64,000 bases of DNA from contig NZ_SOCP01000014.1 of assembly GCF_004364325.1 (NCBI RefSeq), forward strand, positions 1-64,000, written 5' to 3'. The notes below the pieces were generated by a model that saw only the letters and a program-made list of their open reading frames with translations, did no database searches and was not told the DNA's origin. The translations under genes and the position numbers were made by a program. Shown piece after piece: positions 25,554 through 34,068 of this stretch; within the stretch, counting starts at the first letter, position 1, and the number at the start of each line of letters is the position of its first letter. The DNA is from Actinophytocola oryzae. Its GTDB lineage: Bacteria; Actinomycetota; Actinomycetes; Mycobacteriales; Pseudonocardiaceae.

Positions 25554-28500
25554 GGCCGCTCGACCCCCGGCTGCTCCGGCACGCCGCCGCGGCCCGGCCG
25601 TTCGTCCTCGTCTGCGCGCTGCTGGGGCTGGTGACCGCCGGACTCGTGACAGCGCAGGCCGACCTGCTCGCCGGTGTCATCGCCGACGCGTTCCTCGGCC
25701 GGGCAGGCCTCGCCGCACTGACCGTCCCCATCGGACTGATCGCGGCCGTCGTCCTGGCCCGCGCGGCGGTGGCGTGGCTCGCCGAGTCCGCCGCACACCG
25801 TGCGTCGGCCACCGTGCTCGGCCAGCTCCGCGCCGCGGTCGTCGACAAGGCCCTCGCGCTCGGCCACCGCCGCCACACCGACCGCTCCCCCGCCGAACTG
25901 GCCACCCTGGCCACGCGGGGCGTCGACCGGCTCGACGGCTACTTCGCCCGATACCTGCCACAGCTGCTGATCGCGGCGATCGTGCCGGCCGTGATCGCGG
26001 GCCGCATCCTGCTCGCCGACTGGGTGGCCGCCCTGATCGTCGGGCTGACCATCCCGCTGATCCCCCTGTTCATGATCCTCATCGGCCGCTACACCCAGCG
26101 CGGCGTGCGACGGCAATGGCGAACACTTTCCTTGCTGGGCAACCACTTCGTCGACCTCGTCGCCGGGCTCGCGGTGCTCACGGCGTTCGGCAGGGCCAAA
26201 GCACAGCGTGCCGCCCTGGCCGAGATCACCCGCACCTACCGGCGCCAGACGATGCGGACCCTGCGGGTCGCGTTCCTCTCGGCACTCGTGCTCGAGCTGC
26301 TCGCCACGCTGTCGGTTGCGGTGGTCGCGGTGTCCATCGGCCTGCGGCTCGTGGCAGGTGGCATTGACCTGCACACCGCGCTCGTCGTGCTGATCCTCGC
26401 CCCCGAGGTGTACCTGCCGCTGCGCGCGGTCGGCGCCCGCTTCCACGACAGCGCGGAGGGCGTGGCCGCTGCCGAGGAGATCCTCGCCCTGCTGGACGAG
26501 CCCGACACGGCGGCCGGGACCCGCGTGCCGGCGCCAGACCCGTCCCGCTCGCCCCTGCGGCTGTGCGAGGTCACCGTGACCGGCCGGTCCGCGCCCGTGC
26601 TCGACCGGTTCTCCCTCACCGTCGCGCCGGGCGAGGTCCTCGGCGTGACCGGTCCGAGCGGCGCGGGCAAGTCGACGCTGCTCGACCTGCTGCTCGGCTG
26701 GTACCCGCCGGACAGCGGGCACGTGTACGTGGACGGCGTCGACCTGGCGTCCGTCGACCGTGACGCGTGGCAGTCACGGATCGCGTGGGTGCCGCAGCGA
26801 CCGCGGCTCGTGACCGGCACGGTGGCGGACAACATCCGCCTCGGCGCACCCACCGCGTCCGACGAGCGGGTCGAAGCCGCCGCCAAGGCCGCGGCACTGG
26901 ACGTGCCACTGTCCACCCCGGTCGGTGAGCTGGGCGCCGGCCTGTCGACGGGACAGCGGCGCCGGGTCGCGCTCGCCCGTGCCGTGCTGGCCGACCGCCC
27001 GCTGCTCGTCCTCGACGAGCCGACCGAGGGCGTCGACGACGAGACCGAGCAGGCGATCCTCGACCGCCTGCCGCCCCTGCTCACCGACCGAACCGTGGTG
27101 CTCGTGACCCACCGGGAGCGCCTGCTTTCCCTGTGCGACAGAGTCGTACGGCTCGCCGGCCGCCCCGTGCCGGCATCAGCCGTACCGCCGGGCCGGGCAG
27201 CCGCCGCCCCGGTTGCCCGGCCGGCGCCGAGCGCCGTCGTCACGGACGGCACGGCACCCGAACGTGCCCGCAGCACCTGGCGGTGGCTGCGCACAGCGGT
27301 ACGCCCGCACCGGACGAGGGTGGCACTGGCCTGCCTGGCCGGCGCCGCGGCACTCGCCAGCGGCGTGGCACTCACCGCGACGTCCGCGTGGCTCATCTCG
27401 TCGGCCGCACTGCATCCACCGGTGCTGACGCTGATGGTGGCGATCGTGGCCGTCCGCACGTTCGGCCTCGCCAAGGGCGTGCTGCGGTACACCGAACGGC
27501 TCCTATCCCACGACGTCGCACTGCGAGCGCTGGCCGACCTGCGGGTGCGGGTGTGGACCACACTGGTCCGCCTCGGCCCCGCGGTCACCGCCCGCCACCG
27601 CCGCGGCGACCTCCTCGACAGGCTCGTGTCCGACGTGGACAACCAGCAGGACGTACTGGTCCGCGGTGTGGTCCCGGTGCTGTCGGCAACGCTGGTCGCG
27701 GCCGGCACCGCCCTGGGCATCGGCATGCTGCTCCCCTCGGCCGGCCTGGCCGTCGCCATCGGACTGACGACGGCCGGCGCCGTGGCACCACTGCTGTCGC
27801 TGACAGCGGCACGGAAGTCGGAGCACAGGACGACAGCCCTGCGGGCAGGTGTCGCCACCGGCACGGTCGAGCTGCTCACGGCGGCCCCGGACCTGCTGGC
27901 ATTCGGCGCGGCCACCCCGAGACACGCGATCCTGCGCGCGGCCGACGACGAGCTGACCTCCACACGGCGCCGCGGCACGCTCGCCCGCGGCGCCGGCATC
28001 GCGGTCGGCACCCTGTCACTGGGCCTCACGACAGTGGCATGCCTGGTCCTGGGCATCGCGGCGCTGCGCTCCGGCGCCCTGCCGGGCCCCGAACTGGCAG
28101 TGCTGGCGTTGACGCCACTGGCGGCGGCCGAGCTGGTGGCGGGCCTACCGGACGCGGCGACCAGACTGCTCGGCGCGACGCACAGCGCGAGACGCCTCGC
28201 GGAACTGGACGCCACCCCGACCCCGACCACGGACCCGACGACCCCGGCGCCCCTGCCCACCGCGACCACCCTGACGACCACCGACGTGTCGGTCCGCTGG
28301 CCGAACACCCCCCACGACGCGGTGACCGGCGTGAACCTGCACCTGGACGAGCGCCGGGCGGCACTGCTCACCGGCCCGTCCGGCGCCGGGAAGAGCACAC
28401 TGCTGGCCGCACTCATGCGCGACCTGGACCCGTCGGCAGGCAACATCACGATCGACGGCACCGACACCCGCACCGTCCCCGCCGACGACATCCGGACCCG

Positions 28501-28969
28501 AATCGCCTGGTGTGGCCCGGAAACCCACCTGTTCGACAGCACCCTGCGCCAGAACCTGCTGCTGGCCAACCCTTCCGCGACCGACGCCGACCTGACCGAA
28601 GCACTGACGACCGCGAGCCTCGGCCCGTGGCTGCAAGCCCTGCCCGACGGCCTGGACACCGCACTCGGCGCCCACGGCACCGACGTGTCCGGCGGCGAAC
28701 GCCAACGCCTCGGCGTCGCCCGCACCCTCCTCGCCGACCGCCCCCTACTCCTGCTCGACGAGCCGACGGCTCACCTGGACCACGAGACGGCGGCAGCCCT
28801 CGCTGCAGACCTCCGCACACTGGCCGAAGCCCGGACGGCACTGATCGTCACCCACCACCCGACCGAGTTCCCCGGCCTGCCGGTCTACTCGCTCCGGCCA
28901 CCGGGCCGAAGGGGACAGTCGTCGGAGCCGTCCGCCGCGCGGCCCCTCGCCACACAGACCCGCGAGTAG
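25550..28969 (+). CDS. cydDC: fused CydD-CydC ABC exporter for cytochrome bd assembly
   Basis: One 1139-residue protein in which two half-transporters are joined. The first membrane domain (about 10-310) is followed by an ATPase with Walker A GPSGAGKSTLLDLL and a divergent signature LSTGQ. The second membrane domain (about 590-860) is followed by an ATPase with GPSGAGKSTLLAAL and signature VSGGE. CydDC exports reduced thiols or heme-related cargo needed for bd oxidase. Fusion is common in actinobacteria. The GTG start overlaps the cydB stop (GTGA). Confidence 0.93.
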   Translation: MRPLDPRLLRHAAAARPFVLVCALLGLVTAGLVTAQADLLAGVIADAFLGRAGLAALTVPIGLIAAVVLARAAVAWLAESAAHRASATVLGQLRAAVVDKALALGHRRHTDRSPAELATLATRGVDRLDGYFARYLPQLLIAAIVPAVIAGRILLADWVAALIVGLTIPLIPLFMILIGRYTQRGVRRQWRTLSLLGNHFVDLVAGLAVLTAFGRAKAQRAALAEITRTYRRQTMRTLRVAFLSALVLELLATLSVAVVAVSIGLRLVAGGIDLHTALVVLILAPEVYLPLRAVGARFHDSAEGVAAAEEILALLDEPDTAAGTRVPAPDPSRSPLRLCEVTVTGRSAPVLDRFSLTVAPGEVLGVTGPSGAGKSTLLDLLLGWYPPDSGHVYVDGVDLASVDRDAWQSRIAWVPQRPRLVTGTVADNIRLGAPTASDERVEAAAKAAALDVPLSTPVGELGAGLSTGQRRRVALARAVLADRPLLVLDEPTEGVDDETEQAILDRLPPLLTDRTVVLVTHRERLLSLCDRVVRLAGRPVPASAVPPGRAAAAPVARPAPSAVVTDGTAPERARSTWRWLRTAVRPHRTRVALACLAGAAALASGVALTATSAWLISSAALHPPVLTLMVAIVAVRTFGLAKGVLRYTERLLSHDVALRALADLRVRVWTTLVRLGPAVTARHRRGDLLDRLVSDVDNQQDVLVRGVVPVLSATLVAAGTALGIGMLLPSAGLAVAIGLTTAGAVAPLLSLTAARKSEHRTTALRAGVATGTVELLTAAPDLLAFGAATPRHAILRAADDELTSTRRRGTLARGAGIAVGTLSLGLTTVACLVLGIAALRSGALPGPELAVLALTPLAAAELVAGLPDAATRLLGATHSARRLAELDATPTPTTDPTTPAPLPTATTLTTTDVSVRWPNTPHDAVTGVNLHLDERRAALLTGPSGAGKSTLLAALMRDLDPSAGNITIDGTDTRTVPADDIRTRIAWCGPETHLFDSTLRQNLLLANPSATDADLTEALTTASLGPWLQALPDGLDTALGAHGTDVSGGERQRLGVARTLLADRPLLLLDEPTAHLDHETAAALAADLRTLAEARTALIVTHHPTEFPGLPVYSLRPPGRRGQSSEPSAARPLATQTRE

Positions 28970-29024
28970 CCGCGCGGTAGTGTCACATCGTTCGCCCTGG
29001 AACACACCGCGACATCGGAGCCCG

Positions 29025-29864
29025 TCAGGCGTGATCCGCTCGTACGACCGCGACCGGGCACGGCGAGCAGTGCAGGAGGTGCTGGCTCGTCGAGCCGAGT
29101 ACCAGCCCGCGGAGGCCCCCTCGGCCGCGGGTGCCGACGACGACCAGTTGGGCGGACGCGGCATGCTCCAGCAACGCCCTGGCCGGGCTGTCGTCCACGA
29201 CCGCGCGAGTGACCCGGACCTCCGCGTACTTCCGCTCGTATCCGGACAGCAGTTCGGCGAGGCCCCCGCCGGCCGCGTCCCCGTTCCGGTCGCCAGTGCC
29301 GCTGTGCACCGCGACCAGGTCGGTGTCGCGCTGCACCGCCTCGGCGAAGGCGAACCCGACAGCGGCCTCGCTGGTCTTGTGGTCGACACCGACCACGACC
29401 GGCCCCGCCGTGGGTATCTCGCCCTCGCCACACATCACGACCATCGGGCAGTGTCCCCGAGCGGCGATGGTCACCGCGGAGGAGCCGATCAGCAGACCGG
29501 TGAAGCCACCCAGGCCACGTGTGCCGAGGACGACCAGCGACGCCGTGGCCGATTCCCGCACCAGCAGCTCCGCGGCGGACCCGTCCGAGCCGACCACCTC
29601 GACGGCCACCTCGGGCGCGGCCGCGACCGCCACCTCGCGCGCCTGTGCCAGCCAGCGGTCACCCTGCGCGCGAAGGAGGTGGCGAATGCGCTTGTCCTCG
29701 GCGAACTCGGAATGGTGCCGGGACGGCAACTCGAAAGCGTGGACAAGGCGAAGTCCCACGCCGCGCTGGTACGCACGGGTCGCCGCCCACGCGGTCGCCC
29801 GCGACACGGACTCGGACCCGTCGACCCCGACCGCGACCGGACCGACGTCGAGATGACTGGACAT
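29025..29864 (-). CDS. universal stress protein, two UspA domains
   Basis: A 279-residue tandem UspA protein. VAVGVDGSES opens domain 1 and VVVGVDHKTSE opens domain 2; each has the GTRGLGG/GTRGRGG ATP-binding loop. The ATG at 29864 has GGGAG 5 nt upstream; a start four codons earlier is possible. It converges with cydDC. An 11-bp inverted repeat lies in its upstream region. Confidence 0.9.
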   Translation of the reverse strand: MSSHLDVGPVAVGVDGSESVSRATAWAATRAYQRGVGLRLVHAFELPSRHHSEFAEDKRIRHLLRAQGDRWLAQAREVAVAAAPEVAVEVVGSDGSAAELLVRESATASLVVLGTRGLGGFTGLLIGSSAVTIAARGHCPMVVMCGEGEIPTAGPVVVGVDHKTSEAAVGFAFAEAVQRDTDLVAVHSGTGDRNGDAAGGGLAELLSGYERKYAEVRVTRAVVDDSPARALLEHAASAQLVVVGTRGRGGLRGLVLGSTSQHLLHCSPCPVAVVRADHA

Positions 29865-29896
29865 CACAACTCCCATCTCTCGGAACCGACGCTCGT

Positions 29897-29930
29897 CGTA
29901 CAGCGAGCCGGTCGAACGTCTCGCTGTACG
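29897..29930. repeat. 11-bp inverted repeat upstream of a USP gene
   Basis: CGTACAGCGAG (29897-29907) and its exact complement (29920-29930) with a 12-nt spacer, 33 nt before the leftward USP start. Could be an operator or an RNA hairpin in the leader. Confidence 0.5.
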
Positions 29931-29994
29931 GCCAACACACCCTCACGCTGCGCCTGCGCCACCGGGTCCGGCAGAGCCGGACGTCACCGCGAGC

Positions 29995-30014
29995 CGGGAC
30001 CAACTGCCCTGGTC
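29995..30014. promoter_or_regulatory. DosR-like box
   Basis: CGGGACCAACTGCCCTGGTC, of the same variant as the boxes at 37238 and 51901, about 33 nt before the GTG at 30047. Confidence 0.55.
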
Positions 30015-30046
30015 GGACGCGACCCACCGCAGCAGGATCGTCAACC

Positions 30047-30412
30047 GTGACTCAGGTGACGACGGACCAGGTCCCCTCCGTACAGGTTCAGACGGGCTCC
30101 GGCGTGGATCCCGGCGCGATCGACCACGCACTCGTCCAGCTGCGGGCGGTGTGCGCCGGCCACCAGGTGGAATCGGTGCGGGCCCGGCTGACACGCACGG
30201 CCACCCCGGGTGGGCCGTCCACGGTCACCGGCGACGCCACGGCGGTGGTACGCGGCCGCTCCGTCCGGGTGGGCGGCACCGGCCACTGCCCCCGGGCGTC
30301 GATCGACCAGCTCTGCGACCGGCTGGCAGCCAGACTCCAGGCCTTGGCGACGCCGAACCGCGGCTCGGTCACCGAGTCTACGAAGGCGAGAATCACCCGC
30401 TACTCCATGTGA
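30047..30412 (+). CDS. HPF-like small protein
   Basis: A 121-residue protein with a pattern similar to the S30AE/HPF fold: a helix (ALVQLRAVCAGHQ), beta strands (ESVRARLTRTATP and a GDATAVVRGRSVRVGGTG hairpin) and a long C-terminal helix with CDRLAARLQAL. Start is uncertain; GTG 30047 is the first plausible codon after the DosR-like box and has only a weak ribosome site. Its stop overlaps the GTG of the next gene. Ribosome hibernation is an inference from fold-like pattern only. Confidence 0.55.
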   Translation: MTQVTTDQVPSVQVQTGSGVDPGAIDHALVQLRAVCAGHQVESVRARLTRTATPGGPSTVTGDATAVVRGRSVRVGGTGHCPRASIDQLCDRLAARLQALATPNRGSVTESTKARITRYSM

Positions 30413-30873
30413 CCTCGGCGCGCTTCGCGACCAGTCCGCGCGGCCCGAGAGCGGAGTTCCTCATCTCCGCGGCCGGGCCGACGACGAGCCTGGGAACCGG
30501 TCTGCTGTTGCTCACCGTCGCGGGCGCCGGTGCCGGCTCGGGCCTCGAACCGATCGTCACGGCGGCACTGGCGTGGCTGGCGCTGATGCACGGCCTAGTC
30601 GTCGTGGAGAACCTGCTGCCAGGTGCGTCGACGGACGGCGGACAGATGATCTACGCGGCACTGCGCCGGCGTCGCGACGCCGAACGTCCCGCGACCATCG
30701 TGGTCCGGATGCGCTGCCTGCTGGGCGGTGTCGTGGTCGGCGCGGGCGTCGTCGTGATGTTCACCGTCGAGGTCGTGGGCGGTGTCGTCGTGGCCGCGGT
30801 CGGGGCGTTGCTGATCAGCGAGACCGACCGCGCACGGCTGGTGGACGACTCGATCGTGCGCACGTCGCCCTGA
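30409..30873 (+). pseudogene. C-terminal half of a site-2 protease-like membrane protein (M50), lacking HExxH
   Basis: A 154-residue protein whose sequence matches the second half of actinobacterial Rip3-type (Rv2625c-like) M50 proteases. AEFLISAAGPTTSL corresponds to the helix after the active site and NLLPGASTDGGQMIY to the conserved NLLP-DGG motif that carries the third zinc ligand. The N-terminal HExxH helix is absent, so it cannot be a protease as read. The GTG start overlaps the preceding stop. It may be a truncated remnant or a catalytically dead membrane protein kept for another role. Confidence 0.6.
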
Positions 30874-30991
30874 CCTCCCTCGTCACCGCCACCAAGACGG
30901 CGTGCCGGTCACCGCGGTCCCGACCGGGCGCGTGTTCGCCTGTCGCAACGCTCCAAGATTTCACCCAGAAACCCGGCCGAGACTCTGTCTC

Positions 30992-32293
30992 ATGAAACCG
31001 GTTCAGTGGTTGTGTGCGCTGGTCGCGCTGAACTTCGTGTGGGTGACGGACCTGTTCGTGCTCGGGCGCGGCTTCGAGCGGCTGGGTGAGCCGGGCGGCC
31101 TGCTGACCGCGGTGGGGCGGCTGACCGGGCTGTACGGAGCTTTGGCCCTGGTCGTGCAACTGGTGCTGGTCGCGAGGTTGCCCTGGCTGGAGACCCGGCT
31201 GGGCATGGACCGGCTGACCGCCTGGCACCGGTGGACCGGTTTCTGGGTGCTGTGGCTGGTGCTGGCACACCTGGTGTTCGTCACCCTCGGCTACGCCGCC
31301 CAGGACGGGAGCCATGTGCTGGGTGAGCTCGACACGCTGGTGTTCGACACCGAGGACGTCGGTCTGGCCACCATCGCCGCGGTGCTGCTGGTCGTGGTGG
31401 GGGTGACCTCCGCACGCGGTGCCCGGCGGCGGATGCGGTACGAGTCGTGGCACGCCGTGCACCTGCTGGTCTACCTGGCGGTTCTGCTCGGCTTCCTGCA
31501 CCAGGTCGGCCTCGGGGAGGACTTCACCTCCTCGCCGGCCGGGCGGCTGTACTGGTGGGCGCTGTACGGGTGCGCGCTCGGCGCCGTGGCGACGAGCCGG
31601 GTCGGGCTGCCGGTGCTGCGCAACCTGCGGCACCGCTTGCGGGTGGTGTCTGTGGTGCGGGAGAGTCCTGACGTCGTCACGATCTGGGTCGGTGGGCGAG
31701 ATCTCCACCGGCTGCCGGCACGGGCCGGTCAGTTCTTCCTGTGGAGGTTCGGCCGGCGCTGGTGGGAGGCGCACCCGTTCTCCCTGTCGGCCATGCCGGA
31801 CGGGCGGTTCCTGCGGATCACGGTGAAAGCCCTCGGCGACGGCTCCGCCTGGCTGCAGTACGTCCGCCCCGGGACCCGCGTGTTCGCCGAAGGACCGTAC
31901 GGGGCGTTCACCGGCGCCCGGGCGACCCGCCGCGCGGTGCTGCTGGTCGCGGGCGGCGTCGGGGTCACGCCGATCCGCGCGCTGATGGAGGAGTTCGCGC
32001 ACGCCCGCGCGGACATCGTGGTGGTGTACCGGGCCGGCGCCCCCCAGGAGGTGGTGCTCGCCGACGAGCTGCGGACGATCGCGCGGCGGTGCGGCGCACG
32101 GCTGCACCTCGTGGTCGGGCCACGCGGCGCGCCCGGACTCCAGGGCCTGTCCACGCTGGTGCCCGACGCCAGACACCGGGACGTGTACGTCTGCGGACCA
32201 CCCGGCATGACCGGAGCCGTCCGGGACACGCTGCGCCGGCTCGGTGTCCCCGACGACCAGGTCCACACCGAACGCTTCGCCTTCGCCGCCTGA
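30992..32293 (+). CDS. ferric-reductase-like transmembrane flavocytochrome
   Basis: A 433-residue protein: an N-terminal ferric-reductase-like membrane domain (about residues 1-205, six helices, with histidines in LTAWHRWTGF, LAHLVF, YESWHAVHLL and LGFLHQ that could bind two hemes), then a ferredoxin-reductase-type FAD domain (ARAGQFFLWRF, HPFSLSAMP) and an NAD(P) domain (LLVAGGVGVTPIRAL, VYVCGPPGM). It can move electrons from cytoplasmic NAD(P)H across the membrane. The next gene encodes an FMN-binding exported protein and the one after it ApbE, so the acceptor is probably that flavoprotein. No DosR-like box was seen in front. Confidence 0.88.
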   Translation: MKPVQWLCALVALNFVWVTDLFVLGRGFERLGEPGGLLTAVGRLTGLYGALALVVQLVLVARLPWLETRLGMDRLTAWHRWTGFWVLWLVLAHLVFVTLGYAAQDGSHVLGELDTLVFDTEDVGLATIAAVLLVVVGVTSARGARRRMRYESWHAVHLLVYLAVLLGFLHQVGLGEDFTSSPAGRLYWWALYGCALGAVATSRVGLPVLRNLRHRLRVVSVVRESPDVVTIWVGGRDLHRLPARAGQFFLWRFGRRWWEAHPFSLSAMPDGRFLRITVKALGDGSAWLQYVRPGTRVFAEGPYGAFTGARATRRAVLLVAGGVGVTPIRALMEEFAHARADIVVVYRAGAPQEVVLADELRTIARRCGARLHLVVGPRGAPGLQGLSTLVPDARHRDVYVCGPPGMTGAVRDTLRRLGVPDDQVHTERFAFAA

Positions 32294-32305
32294 GGAAGGG
32301 CACTC

Positions 32306-32713
32306 ATGCGTAAAGCACTCATCATCGTCGCACTGCTCTTCGCCGGGTTCGCCCCGCTGGTGCGCTACCATCCCGCGCCCTCACCAGCCCCGGCCGTGGT
32401 CACCGCGCCGCCCCAGCCGGGGTCGGGCGGCTCCCAGGCGGCCAGGACGGTCGACGGTTCCGTGGTCGACACCGAGTTCGGGCCGTACCAGGTCAGGGTC
32501 ACCTTCTCCGGCACCACGATCGCCGATGTCCAGATCATCACCGAGCCGGACGACGGGCACAGCAAGCGCATCGCGAGCCGCGCCGAGCCGACCCTGCGCA
32601 GCGAGGCGCTGCAGGCGCAGAGCGCGCACATCGACACGGTGTCCGGCGCGACCATCACCAGCGAGGCCTACGCGCGGTCCCTGCAGGCCGCCGTCGACGC
32701 GAACGGGAGCTGA
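32306..32713 (+). CDS. membrane-anchored FMN-binding domain protein
   Basis: A 135-residue protein with an N-terminal membrane anchor (about 4-20), a Pro-rich linker and an FMN_bind domain. The flavinylation motif SGATIT ends at T118, the residue to which ApbE would attach FMN by phosphoester. GAGGAAGG precedes the ATG. It lies between the ferric-reductase-like gene (12 nt) and apbE (1 nt), which supports an extracytoplasmic electron-transfer chain. Confidence 0.9.
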   Translation: MRKALIIVALLFAGFAPLVRYHPAPSPAPAVVTAPPQPGSGGSQAARTVDGSVVDTEFGPYQVRVTFSGTTIADVQIITEPDDGHSKRIASRAEPTLRSEALQAQSAHIDTVSGATITSEAYARSLQAAVDANGS

Positions 32714-32714
32714 C

Positions 32715-33404
32715 GTGCGGTTCGTCGAACACGTGATGGGAATGCCCGCCTCCGTCGAGGTCCCCCACCGGGACGCCGCCGACGCGGTTTTCGCATGGCT
32801 GCGCGACGTCGACCACCGGTTCAGCCCGTTCCGTCCCGACAGCGAGGTCCGGACCGGCCGGCACGGCCGGGACCTGACAGGGTTGCTCGACCTGTGTGCC
32901 GGGTACGAACGGGACACGGGCGGCGCCTTCCGGGTCCGGCTGCCCGGTCACCCGCTCGACCCGTGCGGTGTCGTCAAGGGCTGGGCCGTGCAGCAGGCCG
33001 CGGACATGCTCCGGGCAGCCGGAGTCACCGAGTTCTGCCTCAACGTCGGCGGCGACATCGCCGCGGCAGGGCGTCGCTGGTCGGTCGGGATCCGCCACCC
33101 GGATGAGGCGCACCGGGTGTGTGGCGTGCTGGAGGTCGCGGAAGGAGCCGTGGCCACGTCCGGCACCTACGAACGCGGCCACCACATCGTCGACGGCCGC
33201 ACCGGCCGGCCCGTGCGCGACCTCGTCAGCCTCACCGTGGTCGCGGCCGACCTCACCACCGCGGACGCCGTCTCCACGGCCGCCTTCGCGATGGGCGCGG
33301 AGGGCATCGCGTGGGCCGACGCCCAGCCCGGCTGTCTCGTGTTCGCGGTCGACAGGGACCGCGAGGTGCGCCGGTCCGCCGGCCTGGACAGAATGCTCAG
33401 GTGA
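32715..33404 (+). CDS. apbE: FAD:protein FMN transferase
   Basis: A compact 229-residue ApbE that covalently attaches FMN to threonine in exported proteins. Visible motifs are MGMPASVEV, PCGVVKGWAVQQAA, the NVGGDIAAAG flavin-binding loop and TADAVSTAAFAMG near the C-terminus. GTG 32715 is the only start that fits the family N-terminus. It is shorter than typical ApbE (about 300 residues) and has no lipoprotein signal, so it may act before export. Its stop overlaps the GTG of the response regulator. Confidence 0.9.
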   Translation: MRFVEHVMGMPASVEVPHRDAADAVFAWLRDVDHRFSPFRPDSEVRTGRHGRDLTGLLDLCAGYERDTGGAFRVRLPGHPLDPCGVVKGWAVQQAADMLRAAGVTEFCLNVGGDIAAAGRRWSVGIRHPDEAHRVCGVLEVAEGAVATSGTYERGHHIVDGRTGRPVRDLVSLTVVAADLTTADAVSTAAFAMGAEGIAWADAQPGCLVFAVDRDREVRRSAGLDRMLR

Positions 33405-34068
33405 GCACGCTCCCCCGCCTGTTGCTCGTCGAGGACGACCGGCAGCTGCTGGCGATGCTCGCGACCCTGCTCACCGAGGAGGGCTACCAGGTGGACGTGG
33501 CCGCCGACGGTCAGCGGGGCCTGCACCTCGGCCTCACGCACGAGTACGATCTCGTCGTGCTCGACCGCGGCCTGCCCGCGATCGACGGGCTGGACCTGCT
33601 CAGCCGCCTACGCCTGCGTGGCATGGTCACCCCGACGCTCGTGCTGTCCGCACTGGCCAACCCGGCGGACCGGGTGGCGGGCCTGGACGCCGGTGCCGAG
33701 GACTACCTCGGCAAGCCGTTCGACCTGGACGAACTCCTCGCCCGGCTACGCGCTCTGCGTCGCCGGCACCTCGACACCGCGCGATCTCTCCCCTGCCCGG
33801 CGGACGACTCGAACTCGACACCCGTACCGCCTGTCTCGGCGAGCGGGACCCGATCCGGCTGTCGATGCGGGAATGCGACCTGCTGGCGGTCCTGGCGACC
33901 CGGCCGGGCACAGTGTTCTCCCGGCGCCAGCTGCTCGCGCTCGTGTTCGACGACGCGGAGAGCGAGACCGTGGTGGACACCTACGTCCACTACCTGCGGC
34001 GCAAGCTGGGCCGCGCGGTGGTCGACACCGTTCGGGGGCGCGGCTACCAGCTCGGACGCACCCGGTGA
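33401..34068 (+). pseudogene. OmpR-type response regulator, frameshifted
   Basis: The receiver domain reads from GTG 33401 in one frame (LLLVEDD, phosphoacceptor in VVLDRGLP, lysine in YLGKPFD), but the winged-helix domain (LSMRECDLLAVLATRPG to the end at 34068) reads in another. The break lies near the C-run at 33790-33793. One extra C would restore a continuous protein of about 222 residues. All junctions with apbE and the kinase are intact, so this is either a very recent mutation or a homopolymer sequencing error. Confidence 0.8.
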
